64,000 bases of DNA from a virus, in IMG/VR virus record IMGVR_UViG_3300025104_000001, positions 26,768 to 90,767 of that record. One strand, given 5' to 3'. Position numbers and translations under genes: made by a program. Below the pieces are notes generated by a model. The model saw only the letters and a list, made by a program, of their open reading frames with translations, did not search any database and was not told the origin of the DNA. Of the stretch, positions 6,811 through 13,826 are shown one piece after another. Position 1 is the first letter of the stretch; each line of letters starts with the position of its first letter.

Positions 6811-6821
6811 TTAAATTTTTG

Positions 6822-6892
6822 TCTCCGAAGAAGGAATCGAACCTTCGCCTCATGGCCCCAAACCACGCACGCTACCATTACACCACTCGGAG
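6822..6892 (-). tRNA. tRNA-Pro(TGG)
   Basis: 71 nt to the discriminator base; CCA not encoded (ACA follows the acceptor). Acceptor CTCCGAG/TTCGGAG, anticodon loop TTTGGGG on stem CGTGG/CCATG, T-arm GAAGG TTCGATT CCTTC. Confidence 0.9.
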
Positions 6893-6983
6893 TGATTTCC
6901 ATTTTTCTACGGTGACCGCTACCAACTCGCTACTGAGTTGTATCACAGTTAGTTGGATCACTGCATATGATACTTTTAATCAG

Positions 6984-7076
6984 TGGTGCGGTAGGTTGGA
7001 TTCGAACCAACAGTGTTTACCACGAGGGACCGGATTTACAGTCCGGGGATGCACACGCCATAGCATCAACTACCGC
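6984..7076 (-). tRNA. tRNA-Tyr(GTA)
   Basis: 93 nt with long class II variable arm and encoded CCA. Acceptor GCGGTAG/CTACCGC, anticodon loop CTGTAAA on stem CGGA/TCCG, T-arm GTTGG TTCGAAT CCAAC. Confidence 0.93.
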
Positions 7077-7087
7077 ATCTTTGTCGT

Positions 7088-7155
7088 CACCATTTCAAAA
7101 CACAATATCGGTCCGGGATTCTAACCCATTTCTAATTTTGTGTTTTGAAATGGTG
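7088..7155 (-). repeat. 18-bp perfect inverted repeat between tRNA-Leu and tRNA-Tyr
   Basis: CACCATTTCAAAACACAA at 7088-7105 is exactly complementary to 7138-7155; the 32-nt loop contains GGGTTAGAATCCC, a T-arm-like remnant. The right arm includes the encoded CCA end of tRNA-Leu. It may be a precursor-processing stem or the scar of a lost tRNA. Confidence 0.8.
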
Positions 7156-7235
7156 CCCCTAGCAGGGTTCGAACCTGCACTCCTTTCGGAAGCGGATTTT
7201 GAGTCCGCCGAGTCTACCAGTTCCTCCATAGGGGC
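7151..7235 (-). tRNA. tRNA-Leu(CAA)
   Basis: 85 nt with class II variable arm and encoded CCA. Acceptor GCCCCTA/TAGGGGC, anticodon loop CTCAAAA, T-arm GCAGG TTCGAAC CCTGC. First tRNA of the leftward cluster. Confidence 0.93.
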
Positions 7236-7240
7236 AACAA

Positions 7241-7256
7241 AACAACCTCTAGACTT
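7241..7256 (-). repeat. 16-bp inverted repeat bounding the tRNA cluster, right arm
   Basis: Exact reverse complement of 5744-5759 (AAGTCTAGAGGTTGTT on the minus strand), five bases upstream of tRNA-Leu. Confidence 0.75.
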
Positions 7257-7275
7257 TTAAAGAACGTTTCGTCTC

Positions 7276-7336
7276 GGACGTTTGTTAACGTCCTCAACAT
7301 GTATCCCATTATATCAGAATTCTTCGCTGACAACAA
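7276..7336 (-). promoter_or_regulatory. Promoter and leader hairpin of the tRNA cluster
   Basis: Minus strand TTGTTG (7336-7331), 17-bp spacer, TATAAT (7313-7308) inside the end of the upstream gene. The leader then carries a 7-bp hairpin (GGACGTT/AACGTCC, 7276-7293) before tRNA-Leu. Confidence 0.6.
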
Positions 7337-7601
7337 CTTCTTGCTGATTCTTGAAAAATTCTTTTTCCCCAATCACGTGTCGCTTTTCCTGAATCGTAAG
7401 TTTGCCGAAGAACTTACGCGGGTTGCCACACAAGACACAATTGCTATTCCCACAGGTTACAGTATTTAGCTTATGAAGTCTATGCCCGACACGCTTACCT
7501 TTCAACCCCAGCCACTTGGCGATCTTCATCTGTCTTGCGATATGGCGTTCATCGTTTGCAAGACGCTTGCTGTGTTTCAACCTTTGTTCTACATCGCTCA
7601 T
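7314..7601 (-). CDS. Small zinc-ribbon-like conserved protein, 95 aa
   Basis: Lysine/arginine-rich protein with a central CGNSNCVLCGNPRKFFG motif (about residues 50-66), a three-cysteine cluster followed by NPR that recurs in short phage and betaproteobacterial proteins. The N-terminal half is highly basic and helical. The likely roles are metal binding or nucleic-acid binding; no specific function can be assigned. It has its own promoter near 7641-7670. Confidence 0.75.
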   Translation of the reverse strand: MSDVEQRLKHSKRLANDERHIARQMKIAKWLGLKGKRVGHRLHKLNTVTCGNSNCVLCGNPRKFFGKLTIQEKRHVIGEKEFFKNQQEVVVSEEF

Positions 7602-7640
7602 ATATCTTTCTCCTTGTACGTCGGAGACCCATTGAACCCT

Positions 7641-7670
7641 ATTATAGGGGCAATTTTCGCTTCACAACAA
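7641..7670 (-). promoter_or_regulatory. Sigma-70-like promoter of the 7314-7601 gene
   Basis: Minus strand TTGTTG (7670-7665), 18-bp spacer, TATAAT (7646-7641). Confidence 0.5.
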
Positions 7671-7736
7671 AAACCATACGGGGTTCTTAGACATTCATTT
7701 GAACCACCAAGACCCACACCCCATCCAATCTCTAAC

Positions 7737-8153
7737 CTAAATCTTTTCTACCTCGACACCTAGCTGCTGAAGAAACTTGATACCATCATCAGAACGATAC
7801 TGATTTCTGTACCATACCTTCCTGAACCCTGACGTCTTGATGGCTTTGGCACATTCGACGCAAGGCGCATGGGTCACAAACAAATCCGCACCGAGAGCAC
7901 TCTGACCGTCCCGTGCCATTTTGTAGATTGCGTTTTGTTCTGCATGAATGACCTCAGGCCTTGTTACAGTAGAACCGTCTTCATTCTGTGTCTCACAGAC
8001 GTTATCAAACCCCGGCGGTGTGCCGTTGTAACCCACGCTAAGAATACGATGGTCTTTCACAGCAACAGCACCGACCTTGAGCCTTGTAGCGGTTGAAGTC
8101 TTGGCAACAACCTCTGCAATCTCAATGTAAAGGTCTACGAATTTCCGTTTCAT
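7737..8153 (-). CDS. cd: Deoxycytidylate deaminase
   Basis: Converts dCMP to dUMP, feeding ThyX. The zinc site is complete: HAEQNAI at residues 70-76 (H70, E72) and PCVECAK at 97-103 (C98, C101). At 138 residues it is a compact member of the dCMP/cytidine deaminase superfamily and resembles T4 gp cd. The N-terminus (MKRKFVDLYIEIAEVVAKTS) matches the family. It is probably cytosolic and allosterically controlled by dCTP/dTTP, as in relatives, although that cannot be read here. Confidence 0.95.
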   Translation of the reverse strand: MKRKFVDLYIEIAEVVAKTSTATRLKVGAVAVKDHRILSVGYNGTPPGFDNVCETQNEDGSTVTRPEVIHAEQNAIYKMARDGQSALGADLFVTHAPCVECAKAIKTSGFRKVWYRNQYRSDDGIKFLQQLGVEVEKI

Positions 8154-8197
8154 TAGGAATGTGCAAAATACGCAATTTTGTTCAAGATGACGGACAA

Positions 8198-8470
8198 TTA
8201 GGCGGTCAAGTCTTTTTCACGTTTTGTGGAGTCACTTTTTTGTTTTGGTGGAATCTTACGAAGCCATGATGCCGAAAAGTCTGCAAATTTTCCCGAGCCT
8301 CCAAATTCAGTCACCAAACCTTGACCTTCACATTGCCAGATTCGTCCAAACTCCGGATGCTCACCTTTCAATGCACGAACGGTGACGATCTTTCCTCGAT
8401 TGGGACTATCTGTCCCGAAAGCGCCGCCGATTACTTCACATACATCACCTGTCTTGATTGGTTCTTGCAT
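8198..8470 (-). CDS. Small KOW/SH3-like hypothetical protein, 90 aa
   Basis: The first 60 residues (GDVCEVIGGAFGTDSPNRGK, then a GRIWQCEGQGL segment) look like a small beta-barrel of the KOW/SH3 type often found in short phage proteins, ending ADFSASWLRKIPP and a charged tail. This is inferred from pattern only. It sits 45 bp upstream of dCMP deaminase in the same direction. Confidence 0.65.
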   Translation of the reverse strand: MQEPIKTGDVCEVIGGAFGTDSPNRGKIVTVRALKGEHPEFGRIWQCEGQGLVTEFGGSGKFADFSASWLRKIPPKQKSDSTKREKDLTA

Positions 8471-8493
8471 TTGTGTTTCTGTCCCTCATGCAA

Positions 8494-8609
8494 ATACCTT
8501 TGTGAATGGCACCCCCTGGAGGAATCGAACCTCGTGCCGTCCATCCTTCACTAAGGAACGGTTTAGAAGACCGTTGAAGGGACAGGGGGTTTAATTTACA
8601 AAGGTATTC
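8494..8609 (-). repeat. 14-bp inverted repeat flanking tRNA-Arg
   Basis: AATACCTTTGTGAA (8494-8507) and TTTACAAAGGTATT (8596-8609) are complementary in 13 of 14 positions and directly flank the tRNA-Arg gene, so the precursor would be closed by a long stem. Confidence 0.7.
8508..8591 (-). tRNA. tRNA-Arg(TCT), aberrant: no canonical D-arm
   Basis: 84 nt with encoded CCA. Acceptor ACCCCCT/AGGGGGT, anticodon arm ACGGT CTTCTAA ACCGT and T-loop TTCGATT are clear, but only nine bases (GTCCCTTCA) separate the acceptor and anticodon stems. The 23-nt variable region holds a TCCTT-AGTG-AAGGA hairpin and GGAC complementary to the 5' GTCC. It may be a functional odd tRNA or a decaying gene. Confidence 0.7.
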
Positions 8610-8673
8610 ATACAACTAAGTTTTATGATATTCGTTTCACCATAGACGCATTGTTCTTCTTACTATATCTTCT

Positions 8674-8970
8674 TTAAAACATTTGAGCAATCAAAGGCGT
8701 TTCATCGAGTTCTTCGACGATGTTGGAGTAGTTATTCTTAATGTATCGTTCCAACACCTTCTTCTTGGACTTACCATTAATAGACTTCACGTCGATAATA
8801 AAAGGATACATGCTTCTATCTTTGCGGTAAGCAGGTTCAAACTCATAGACATACCAAGTGTCTTCGGGACCTTCCCAACGAGACTTAGGAACAAACTTGT
8901 ACTCAACCTTAACTGCTTTGTCGATCATTTTGTATTCAATGTGCTCCAATGCCTCTATTATGCGGCACAA
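8674..8970 (-). CDS. Hypothetical protein, up to 98 aa
   Basis: Charged soluble protein with segments VEYKFVPKSRWEGPEDTWYV and KSKKKVLERYIKNNYSNIVE. The longest frame starts at GTG 8970 without a clear ribosome site; an ATG at 8928 (MIDKAVKVEYKF) is an alternative with GGAG rather far upstream. Its proximity to the RuvC-like gene suggests cotranscription. No family recognised. Confidence 0.6.
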   Translation of the reverse strand: MCRIIEALEHIEYKMIDKAVKVEYKFVPKSRWEGPEDTWYVYEFEPAYRKDRSMYPFIIDVKSINGKSKKKVLERYIKNNYSNIVEELDETPLIAQMF

Positions 8971-8982
8971 AAGTTGCTTTGT

Positions 8983-9519
8983 CTACAACCCCGTTCTTGC
9001 TATTGCGTAACTGTCTACTATATCATGCGCAGGGGAAGCAAGTTTGCTCATTTGCATCCATTTTACAATATCTATGCCTTCTTTGTCAAGTAGGGTTTGC
9101 ACCATGGCTTCCTTGTTGGCGTTGCCCTTTCCTGTCCAGTGCTTCTTGACCGCCGTGGGTGCAATGATTTCAGGATGCAACCCAAACGACTTCTTGAGGT
9201 GATATTTCAACAAGCCAGCATTCTCTGCAATGTTGAACAACATGCTACCTCGTGCCCCGAAAGCGTAACCTTCTAGGATGATCTTAGAGCCAGCTTCCCA
9301 ATGCTGTTGTATTTTCTCAACAGACCATTTTGCTAGGGTTTCATAGCGATCAACGTTATCTGCCCAGTCCTTTTGGATAAGCGTACCCTCATAATTCAGA
9401 GCCTTTACACAGACCTTCTTGTTTGCATTTGCAAAATAGAAAAAGGATGATTTGAAGTCATCCCCTAGAACGCAAATTGATGGACTGGTATAAGAATAGT
9501 CTATACCAAATATCTTCAT
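8983..9519 (-). CDS. RuvC-like Holliday-junction resolvase (RNase H fold)
   Basis: A 178-residue protein with the acidic triad pattern of RuvC-type resolvases: GIDYSYTSPS (D7) in the first strand, ILEGYAFGARGSM (E83), and HDIVDSYAIA (D166/D169) near the end. NIAENAGLLKYHL and PTAVKKHWTGKGNANKEAMV are also typical of phage RuvC-like nucleases. It would cut branched DNA during recombination and before packaging, a job done in T4 itself by the unrelated gp49. The ATG overlaps the upstream gene's stop as ATGA. Confidence 0.85.
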   Translation of the reverse strand: MKIFGIDYSYTSPSICVLGDDFKSSFFYFANANKKVCVKALNYEGTLIQKDWADNVDRYETLAKWSVEKIQQHWEAGSKIILEGYAFGARGSMLFNIAENAGLLKYHLKKSFGLHPEIIAPTAVKKHWTGKGNANKEAMVQTLLDKEGIDIVKWMQMSKLASPAHDIVDSYAIARTGL

Positions 9520-9848
9520 TTTTCTTTCAGTGATTCAGCAAGAAGCTCTCCCTTTTCGTCAAGAGACTCGGATGCTTCTTTCATCAGTCGATAGGCTTGG
9601 AACACAGCGACGTTACGCCAATCGTCACCGTACTTTTCACGAAATTCTTCTTCACGTTGGAGAATAGCTTGTTTGAGTTTTTCGTATTCCTTGCGCACCC
9701 GAGCAGGGAATGAATTCACATCTTTCTCAAAAAAGAATTCCACATATGAAGTATCATTCGGAGGCGTCCATGGTCCTGAAGTATAATCTTCATCTAACCC
9801 AAGTTCTCTTTTTATACGACGCAGATACACGAGTTTGTCTATTAACAT
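9516..9848 (-). CDS. Hypothetical protein between primase and resolvase, 110 aa
   Basis: I start it at ATG 9848 (AAAGGA nine bases upstream), which overlaps the primase end by 59 bp; a longer start at 9875 is possible. The protein is charged and mostly helical (RVRKEYEKLKQAILQREEEF). Its stop overlaps the RuvC-like start as ATGA, so it is co-translated with a recombination nuclease. The function is unknown. Confidence 0.65.
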   Translation of the reverse strand: MLIDKLVYLRRIKRELGLDEDYTSGPWTPPNDTSYVEFFFEKDVNSFPARVRKEYEKLKQAILQREEEFREKYGDDWRNVAVFQAYRLMKEASESLDEKGELLAESLKEK

Positions 9849-10845
9849 CGGAATTAATCCTTTTCCATTTGGCATACTCCATCATTGCTCTAACATGATG
9901 GAAAGTTCTTTTCTTGATTAAGGCATTAACATCAATGCCGTCTTCCACCATTCTATTTATATCCTTTTGCTGAATGTCATTCGGAAAAATAACAACCCTT
10001 TCATTTTGCCGAATTGCATTAGCCATGTATCTGCAAATATTCACATTACGAGGTTCGTTGTCCCAAATATGAATTGCATTCTTGATACCAAGATTGTATT
10101 TCTGATATGCCAGAAGGTTTGCGTCCAATGTTGCAATGCAATTGTCTAGGAACAATGAATCAATGGCGCCCTCAACTACATAAACAGGTTTTGTGTAATC
10201 CAGATCACCCAAACCAAATATCTTGGGATAGCTCTCGTCAATCTTCAGTGTAATATAGCGAAGCTCTGAACTTTTGAAAGCACGGGCAATCAGAATCTTA
10301 AGGTTGCCAAATTTATCTGTTTCTGTCAAGATGATTCGAGGGTCGGCCGGGACTGTTTGCTCGAGACCAATCTTCTCAACAAAATCACGAAAGTTAGATG
10401 TGTACCAAAACTTCTTGTATTTCTCTTTAGGAATTTTGCGTGACTTCAGATATTCAACAGCAGGGTGAATCTTGGACAGCTCTGATATTGGAGTAAGATA
10501 TTTCGTCCAATCTTTGAGTTCTTCTGGCTCTTGTTTCTTTTCCTCAACCTTAGATTCTTCTCGTTCGCCTTTGAACGATTCGAGTACATACTCCTTATAG
10601 AGTCTCGGGTTTAGGAATTTCAGGAACGTCTTGAATTTGTGATTCTCTCCGCAATTGTGACACTGAAACGACAACAGACCCGTCTTGTCCTTGTATATGT
10701 AGCCACGCGCCTTTGCTTCGCTCTTTTCAGAGTCGCCGCAATACGGACAACGGAAATTCCACAACAGATTGCCCTTTTGCTTAAAGCGATCTAATTGTGA
10801 AGCTACAAACGATAAGAACTTTTGCTGAATGTAAAGATGTTCCAA
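9790..10845 (-). CDS. gp61: DNA primase, T4 gp61-like
   Basis: Makes RNA primers for lagging-strand synthesis with helicase gp41. Four zinc-binding cysteines (CPYCG at 33-37 and CHNCG at 62-66) form the DnaG/gp61-type finger, and a Toprim-like YVVEGAIDSLFL segment near residue 222 supplies the catalytic metal site. It is 351 aa against 342 for T4 gp61. The start is TTG 10845 with TAGGAG nine bases upstream. The helicase gp41 is encoded far away at 60.5-62 kb, so the primosome genes are split between operons. Confidence 0.9.
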   Translation of the reverse strand: MEHLYIQQKFLSFVASQLDRFKQKGNLLWNFRCPYCGDSEKSEAKARGYIYKDKTGLLSFQCHNCGENHKFKTFLKFLNPRLYKEYVLESFKGEREESKVEEKKQEPEELKDWTKYLTPISELSKIHPAVEYLKSRKIPKEKYKKFWYTSNFRDFVEKIGLEQTVPADPRIILTETDKFGNLKILIARAFKSSELRYITLKIDESYPKIFGLGDLDYTKPVYVVEGAIDSLFLDNCIATLDANLLAYQKYNLGIKNAIHIWDNEPRNVNICRYMANAIRQNERVVIFPNDIQQKDINRMVEDGIDVNALIKKRTFHHVRAMMEYAKWKRINSDVNRQTRVSASYKKRTWVR

Positions 10846-10879
10846 GGTTCGCTACTCCTACATGAACCTTGAGAATACA

Positions 10880-11344
10880 TCATTTTTCCTTGTCTGTCAA
10901 GGTCTCTTCTTCTTCTTTCCTTTTGCGACGAACCATGCCTAAGGGCTTAGGTGAGTCTGTTGAAACAGCAGAGCCTGTCACGTTGGTTGGTGTTTCCTCA
11001 TGCATGTTGAAGATTGCTTCCTCAATCATTGCCCATTCACGTTCAGAAATATCTAGCTCTTTCAAACCTTCTTTCAATAGCAACAATGATGCGGTGGCTG
11101 CCGCAAGCCATGATTTGCCGCCTGGAACCGTTCCAAGCAAACGCTTCAGGTTGAACACTATTCGGTGCAAATATGTGAATGAATCTTTCTCTTCAGATGT
11201 TTTCAAGTCTCTGAAACGACGAAGGCGTTTGCCGTCCTTGTCGATTATACCAAACTTGAAAGCTTCTTGCTGTTCCCAAGGGGTAGTTAGAAGTTTGATG
11301 ATTCTTAAGGCGTATATAAAGTCGCCCATTCTTGTAATGTTCAT
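10880..11344 (-). CDS. Conserved T4-like phage protein, 154 aa
   Basis: MGDFIYALRIIKLLTTPWEQ with EAFKFGIIDKDGKRLRR, then TFLHR/VFNLKRLL-type segments, are typical of an uncharacterised protein family conserved across T4-like viruses and cyanophages (recalled pattern). The C-terminal third is a highly charged tail rich in K, R and E. ATG 11344 overlaps the preceding stop. It may be virion-associated, but that is inference. Confidence 0.7.
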   Translation of the reverse strand: MNITRMGDFIYALRIIKLLTTPWEQQEAFKFGIIDKDGKRLRRFRDLKTSEEKDSFTYLHRIVFNLKRLLGTVPGGKSWLAAATASLLLLKEGLKELDISEREWAMIEEAIFNMHEETPTNVTGSAVSTDSPKPLGMVRRKRKEEEETLTDKEK

Positions 11345-11730
11345 AATTCCAAATCTTTGAGAATTATTTTTTGAAATGACTTGTTGATTCGTGTCGGATC
11401 AAATTTGATTTTTAGATTGGGGTTGACAACCACATGGCTCTCAATACCCCAAACCGTATTTAGAAACGTCATCACTAAATCATGGTTGTTAGGATGTGAC
11501 AGAAGAAATAAACTCTTTGCTACAAACTCCACACCGAAGCAATTACATGCAATAATAAAATTATTGAAAACAAGACGAGTAGAAAACCTTCCAGTCTCGG
11601 AAAATTTTTCAATTTTCCCCGCGACTCTTTTGATAAGCGCAAGGTCTTGTTCAAATTCTTCATCCGAGAAAACGGGATTTCTATATAATTTCGCCGCTGT
11701 CAGCTTGTAACTGCTTAGAGTGATTTGCAT
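11341..11730 (-). CDS. Conserved T4-like phage protein, 129 aa
   Basis: Contains RLVFNNFIIACNCFGVEFVA, resembling a short conserved protein of T4-like phages and cyanophages that usually travels with the neighbouring gene family. Mostly helical, no catalytic residues apparent. Start and stop codons overlap both neighbours (TAATG and ATGA), indicating a coupled operon. The function is unknown. Confidence 0.7.
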   Translation of the reverse strand: MQITLSSYKLTAAKLYRNPVFSDEEFEQDLALIKRVAGKIEKFSETGRFSTRLVFNNFIIACNCFGVEFVAKSLFLLSHPNNHDLVMTFLNTVWGIESHVVVNPNLKIKFDPTRINKSFQKIILKDLEL

Positions 11731-12125
11731 TATTCTTTGTCTAGTTCCTCGAAGTATTCGTCATCCATTTCCGTTTCCCAAACGTATTGGAGCTCCATAT
11801 CAATCTCATATTCACCATCCTCAGAGTCTCGGTAATAGGTGACAACCAAATTGTATTCGCTTTGGTCACCTTCCTTATAGACTGGGATAATGAAACTAAT
11901 TGCTTCTTGGGCTGAAGAATCTTCCAAATTGATGCGAATATTTTCCACATCGTCATAATTCAAATACAACCCCTTTGACCTCAACAATGAGTCGGCATGC
12001 TCGATAAACTTAATGACCTCACCATAATCAGTGAATGTCTTTTCACAGAAAATGGTTAGTTGGTCATTGATGGCGTCTAGTTCGTCACTGAAATCATCAT
12101 CAAGATCATAGGTTTCATGCAACAT
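11730..12125 (-). CDS. Acidic hypothetical protein, 131 aa
   Basis: Very acidic throughout (YDLDDDFSDELDAINDQLTI near the start, DSEDGEYEIDMELQYVWETE near the end). The chosen ATG 12125 follows GAGGTaaaa and overlaps the upstream gene by 11 bp; the upstream alternative at 12170 lacks such a site. Acidity could indicate a DNA mimic or inhibitor, but this is speculation. No family recognised. Confidence 0.65.
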   Translation of the reverse strand: MLHETYDLDDDFSDELDAINDQLTIFCEKTFTDYGEVIKFIEHADSLLRSKGLYLNYDDVENIRINLEDSSAQEAISFIIPVYKEGDQSEYNLVVTYYRDSEDGEYEIDMELQYVWETEMDDEYFEELDKE

Positions 12126-12426
12126 TTTTACCTCTACCTCTACGCTTAGCCTTTGGTGCTTCTTCTGCAATTACTTCTACGGGTTGTTCGTCTGCAATGG
12201 CGGCTTCCCCTTGGACTGTTTCATCAATCACGGCATCTTCCACGACTTCTGAAATCACGGCTTCAGCAGTAGGGACCTCGACCAATTGTTCTTCGACTTT
12301 GGGAAGAGGTTTAACACCGCCACGAACTGAAACAAGCAATTCGCCTGTTACTGGATGACGCCAGCCACGGTCGCTCGGCACAGCATCGGGGCACCAGCTT
12401 GGCGGAAAATTAACAATATTCCTCAT
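12115..12426 (-). CDS. Hypothetical protein with SWCPDAVPSDRGW motif, 103 aa
   Basis: The first 45 residues (PPSWCPDAVPSDRGWRHPVT, then GELLVSVRGGVKPLP) form a compact module that I have seen in other T4-like phage proteins, although without a function. The rest is a low-complexity acidic tail rich in E, V and A, ending in a basic patch (KAKRRGRGK). It overlaps the nucleotidyltransferase gene by 17 bp. Confidence 0.65.
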   Translation of the reverse strand: MRNIVNFPPSWCPDAVPSDRGWRHPVTGELLVSVRGGVKPLPKVEEQLVEVPTAEAVISEVVEDAVIDETVQGEAAIADEQPVEVIAEEAPKAKRRGRGKNVA

Positions 12427-13045
12427 TTAGCATATCTCCTAGAAAGTTTTCCAATAGTTCATCCAATTCTTCGTTTAGGACGTCCTGTAGTAATTTATAC
12501 AATTCTTGGGTGTCCTTTTCCGATGCTTTCTTAGGCATGCCTTTTCTGAATGATGCATAATCACCCACCTTGACAAAACCTCTCATCTTGGAAGCACTCA
12601 TGCCTGTTGCATCATCGGCGTCAGGGTCGCGTTCGCCTGCGCTAATCAATTCAACAACATCAAAGCGTGTCTTGTTACGTTCGGCTATGTCTTTGTAACC
12701 TTCCATTCGGTCAGAGCCAGCAAAGAAGTAAACTTCTTTGAATCCGTTGTTTGCAATCCAAGTGAATGCATTGATAGGTGTCTTGACATTTGGATCATCC
12801 ACAAATGTCACTTCAGGAAAGAACTTCTTTGCCATTTTGATTTTCACATCAAACGGCAAAGGGTTCTTTTTCTTATCAACGGTTCTAGACAGGAACAATA
12901 CAGGCATGCCACCTATCTTCTTAGCATGTGCAACCAATTTGTCTATAAGTAACTGATGACCTGATGTTGGTGGATTCATCCTACCAAAGGCAAATACAAT
13001 CTTATCTTTCATTAGTGTTATCCAGTCATGGTTGATGTTTTTCAT
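12410..13045 (-). CDS. Cytidylyltransferase-like nucleotidyltransferase (HIGH superfamily)
   Basis: FAFGRMNPPTSGHQLLIDKL carries the HxGH-type motif (TSGH) and SASKMRGF the second nucleotide-binding motif (ISGTxxR-like) of the NadM/cytidylyltransferase family. Such enzymes join a nucleotide to a phosphorylated substrate with loss of pyrophosphate, for example NMN plus ATP to NAD. The exact substrate cannot be read. The C-terminal 45 residues are an acidic helical extension. ATG 13045 is used; ATG 13012 (MKDKIVFAFGR) is a possible alternative start. It is transcribed divergently from gp55. Confidence 0.8.
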   Translation of the reverse strand: MKNINHDWITLMKDKIVFAFGRMNPPTSGHQLLIDKLVAHAKKIGGMPVLFLSRTVDKKKNPLPFDVKIKMAKKFFPEVTFVDDPNVKTPINAFTWIANNGFKEVYFFAGSDRMEGYKDIAERNKTRFDVVELISAGERDPDADDATGMSASKMRGFVKVGDYASFRKGMPKKASEKDTQELYKLLQDVLNEELDELLENFLGDMLNEEYC

Positions 13046-13074
13046 TTATTTATCAATGGTCCCCTTATGTCACC

Positions 13075-13160
13075 TAATATATCATCCCCACCCCATCCCC
13101 CATTGATAATCTGCTATAGTTTGAAAATTCTTCAATAAAATCAACAAGTTAACTTAGATC
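13075..13160. promoter_or_regulatory. Duplicated 85-bp regulatory element, copy A
   Basis: Contains a C-rich core ACCCCATCCCCCATTGATAA followed by TCTGCTATAGTT. It is nearly identical to 45876-45960 over the first 46 bp (one indel) and again at ATCAACAAGTTAA. It sits in the divergent gap upstream of gp55. TGCTATAGT resembles an extended -10 box. Confidence 0.8.
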
Positions 13161-13170
13161 GTGCTGTGAC

Positions 13171-13199
13171 TTGATATTGTTTGAAACATGCCTTATAAT
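13171..13199 (+). promoter_or_regulatory. Sigma-70 promoter of gp55
   Basis: TTGATA (13171-13176), 17-bp spacer, TATAAT (13194-13199); the gene's start codon is 31 bases further on. Confidence 0.85.
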
Positions 13200-13229
13200 A
13201 AGACATCTCGAATAAGAACAGGAGTTAGT

Positions 13230-13826
13230 ATGAGCACAGAGAAAAAAGCTGGACGCAATTATGTGGACAATGAAAAATTGTATGAATCTTTTTTAGAGTG
13301 GCATGCTAAACGTGCTGAGGCTGCTGAACAAGGTTTGGAAGAACCGCAACCACCAAAGTATATTTCGGAATGCATTGTGCTTATACCTACACGTTTAGCG
13401 TCCAAAGGAAATTTCTCGGGCTATTCATTCAAGGAGGACATGATTGGAGACGCTATTGAGAATATCATCCAATATTACAGAAACTTTGACCCAACAAAGT
13501 CTAAGAATCCGTTTGCATATTTCACACAGATCGCCTATTACGCCTTCCTGCGTAGGATCCTTCGAGAGAGGAAACAATCATATATCAAGCATAAGCTGAT
13601 TCAAAACAGCGACATCTTGGATAGCATCGTCACTCAAGAGCATGATGACAGTATCGACTATCATGTATCGATTGTTGAGACTATGAAGATGAACCTTCGC
13701 CCTGAGCTTGAGGAATATTTCGAGAGAAAGAAAGGCGTCAAGGCAAAGAAGATTGGTAAATCGATTGAGGACTTGCTAGAGGAAGAGCTGCAAGAAGTTG
13801 TGGAGGGCCCCGATGACGAAGCGTAA
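13230..13826 (+). CDS. gp55: Late-transcription sigma factor, T4 gp55-like
   Basis: Directs host RNA polymerase to phage late promoters. The core segment NIIQYYRNFDPTKSKNPFAY and FTQIAYYAFLRRILRERKQS is the sigma region-2-like signature of gp55 homologues, followed by a charged C-terminal tail that in T4 binds the gp45 clamp. ATG 13230 follows AGGAG; an upstream in-frame ATG at 13188 lies inside the promoter. The gene heads the plus-strand operon gp55-gp47-gp46. gp45 and gp33 are also encoded in the window, and TATAAATA boxes precede late genes. Confidence 0.92.
   Translation: MSTEKKAGRNYVDNEKLYESFLEWHAKRAEAAEQGLEEPQPPKYISECIVLIPTRLASKGNFSGYSFKEDMIGDAIENIIQYYRNFDPTKSKNPFAYFTQIAYYAFLRRILRERKQSYIKHKLIQNSDILDSIVTQEHDDSIDYHVSIVETMKMNLRPELEEYFERKKGVKAKKIGKSIEDLLEEELQEVVEGPDDEA

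Noticed and set aside
6893-6983. Additional tRNA between tRNA-Pro and tRNA-Tyr
   Set aside because: A 6-bp hairpin (6923-6940) and D-arm-like letters occur, but there is no T-arm or acceptor stem.
9954-9961. TATAAATA late promoter within the primase gene
   Set aside because: It lies in coding sequence over 100 bp from the next start and next to early genes; likely coincidental.
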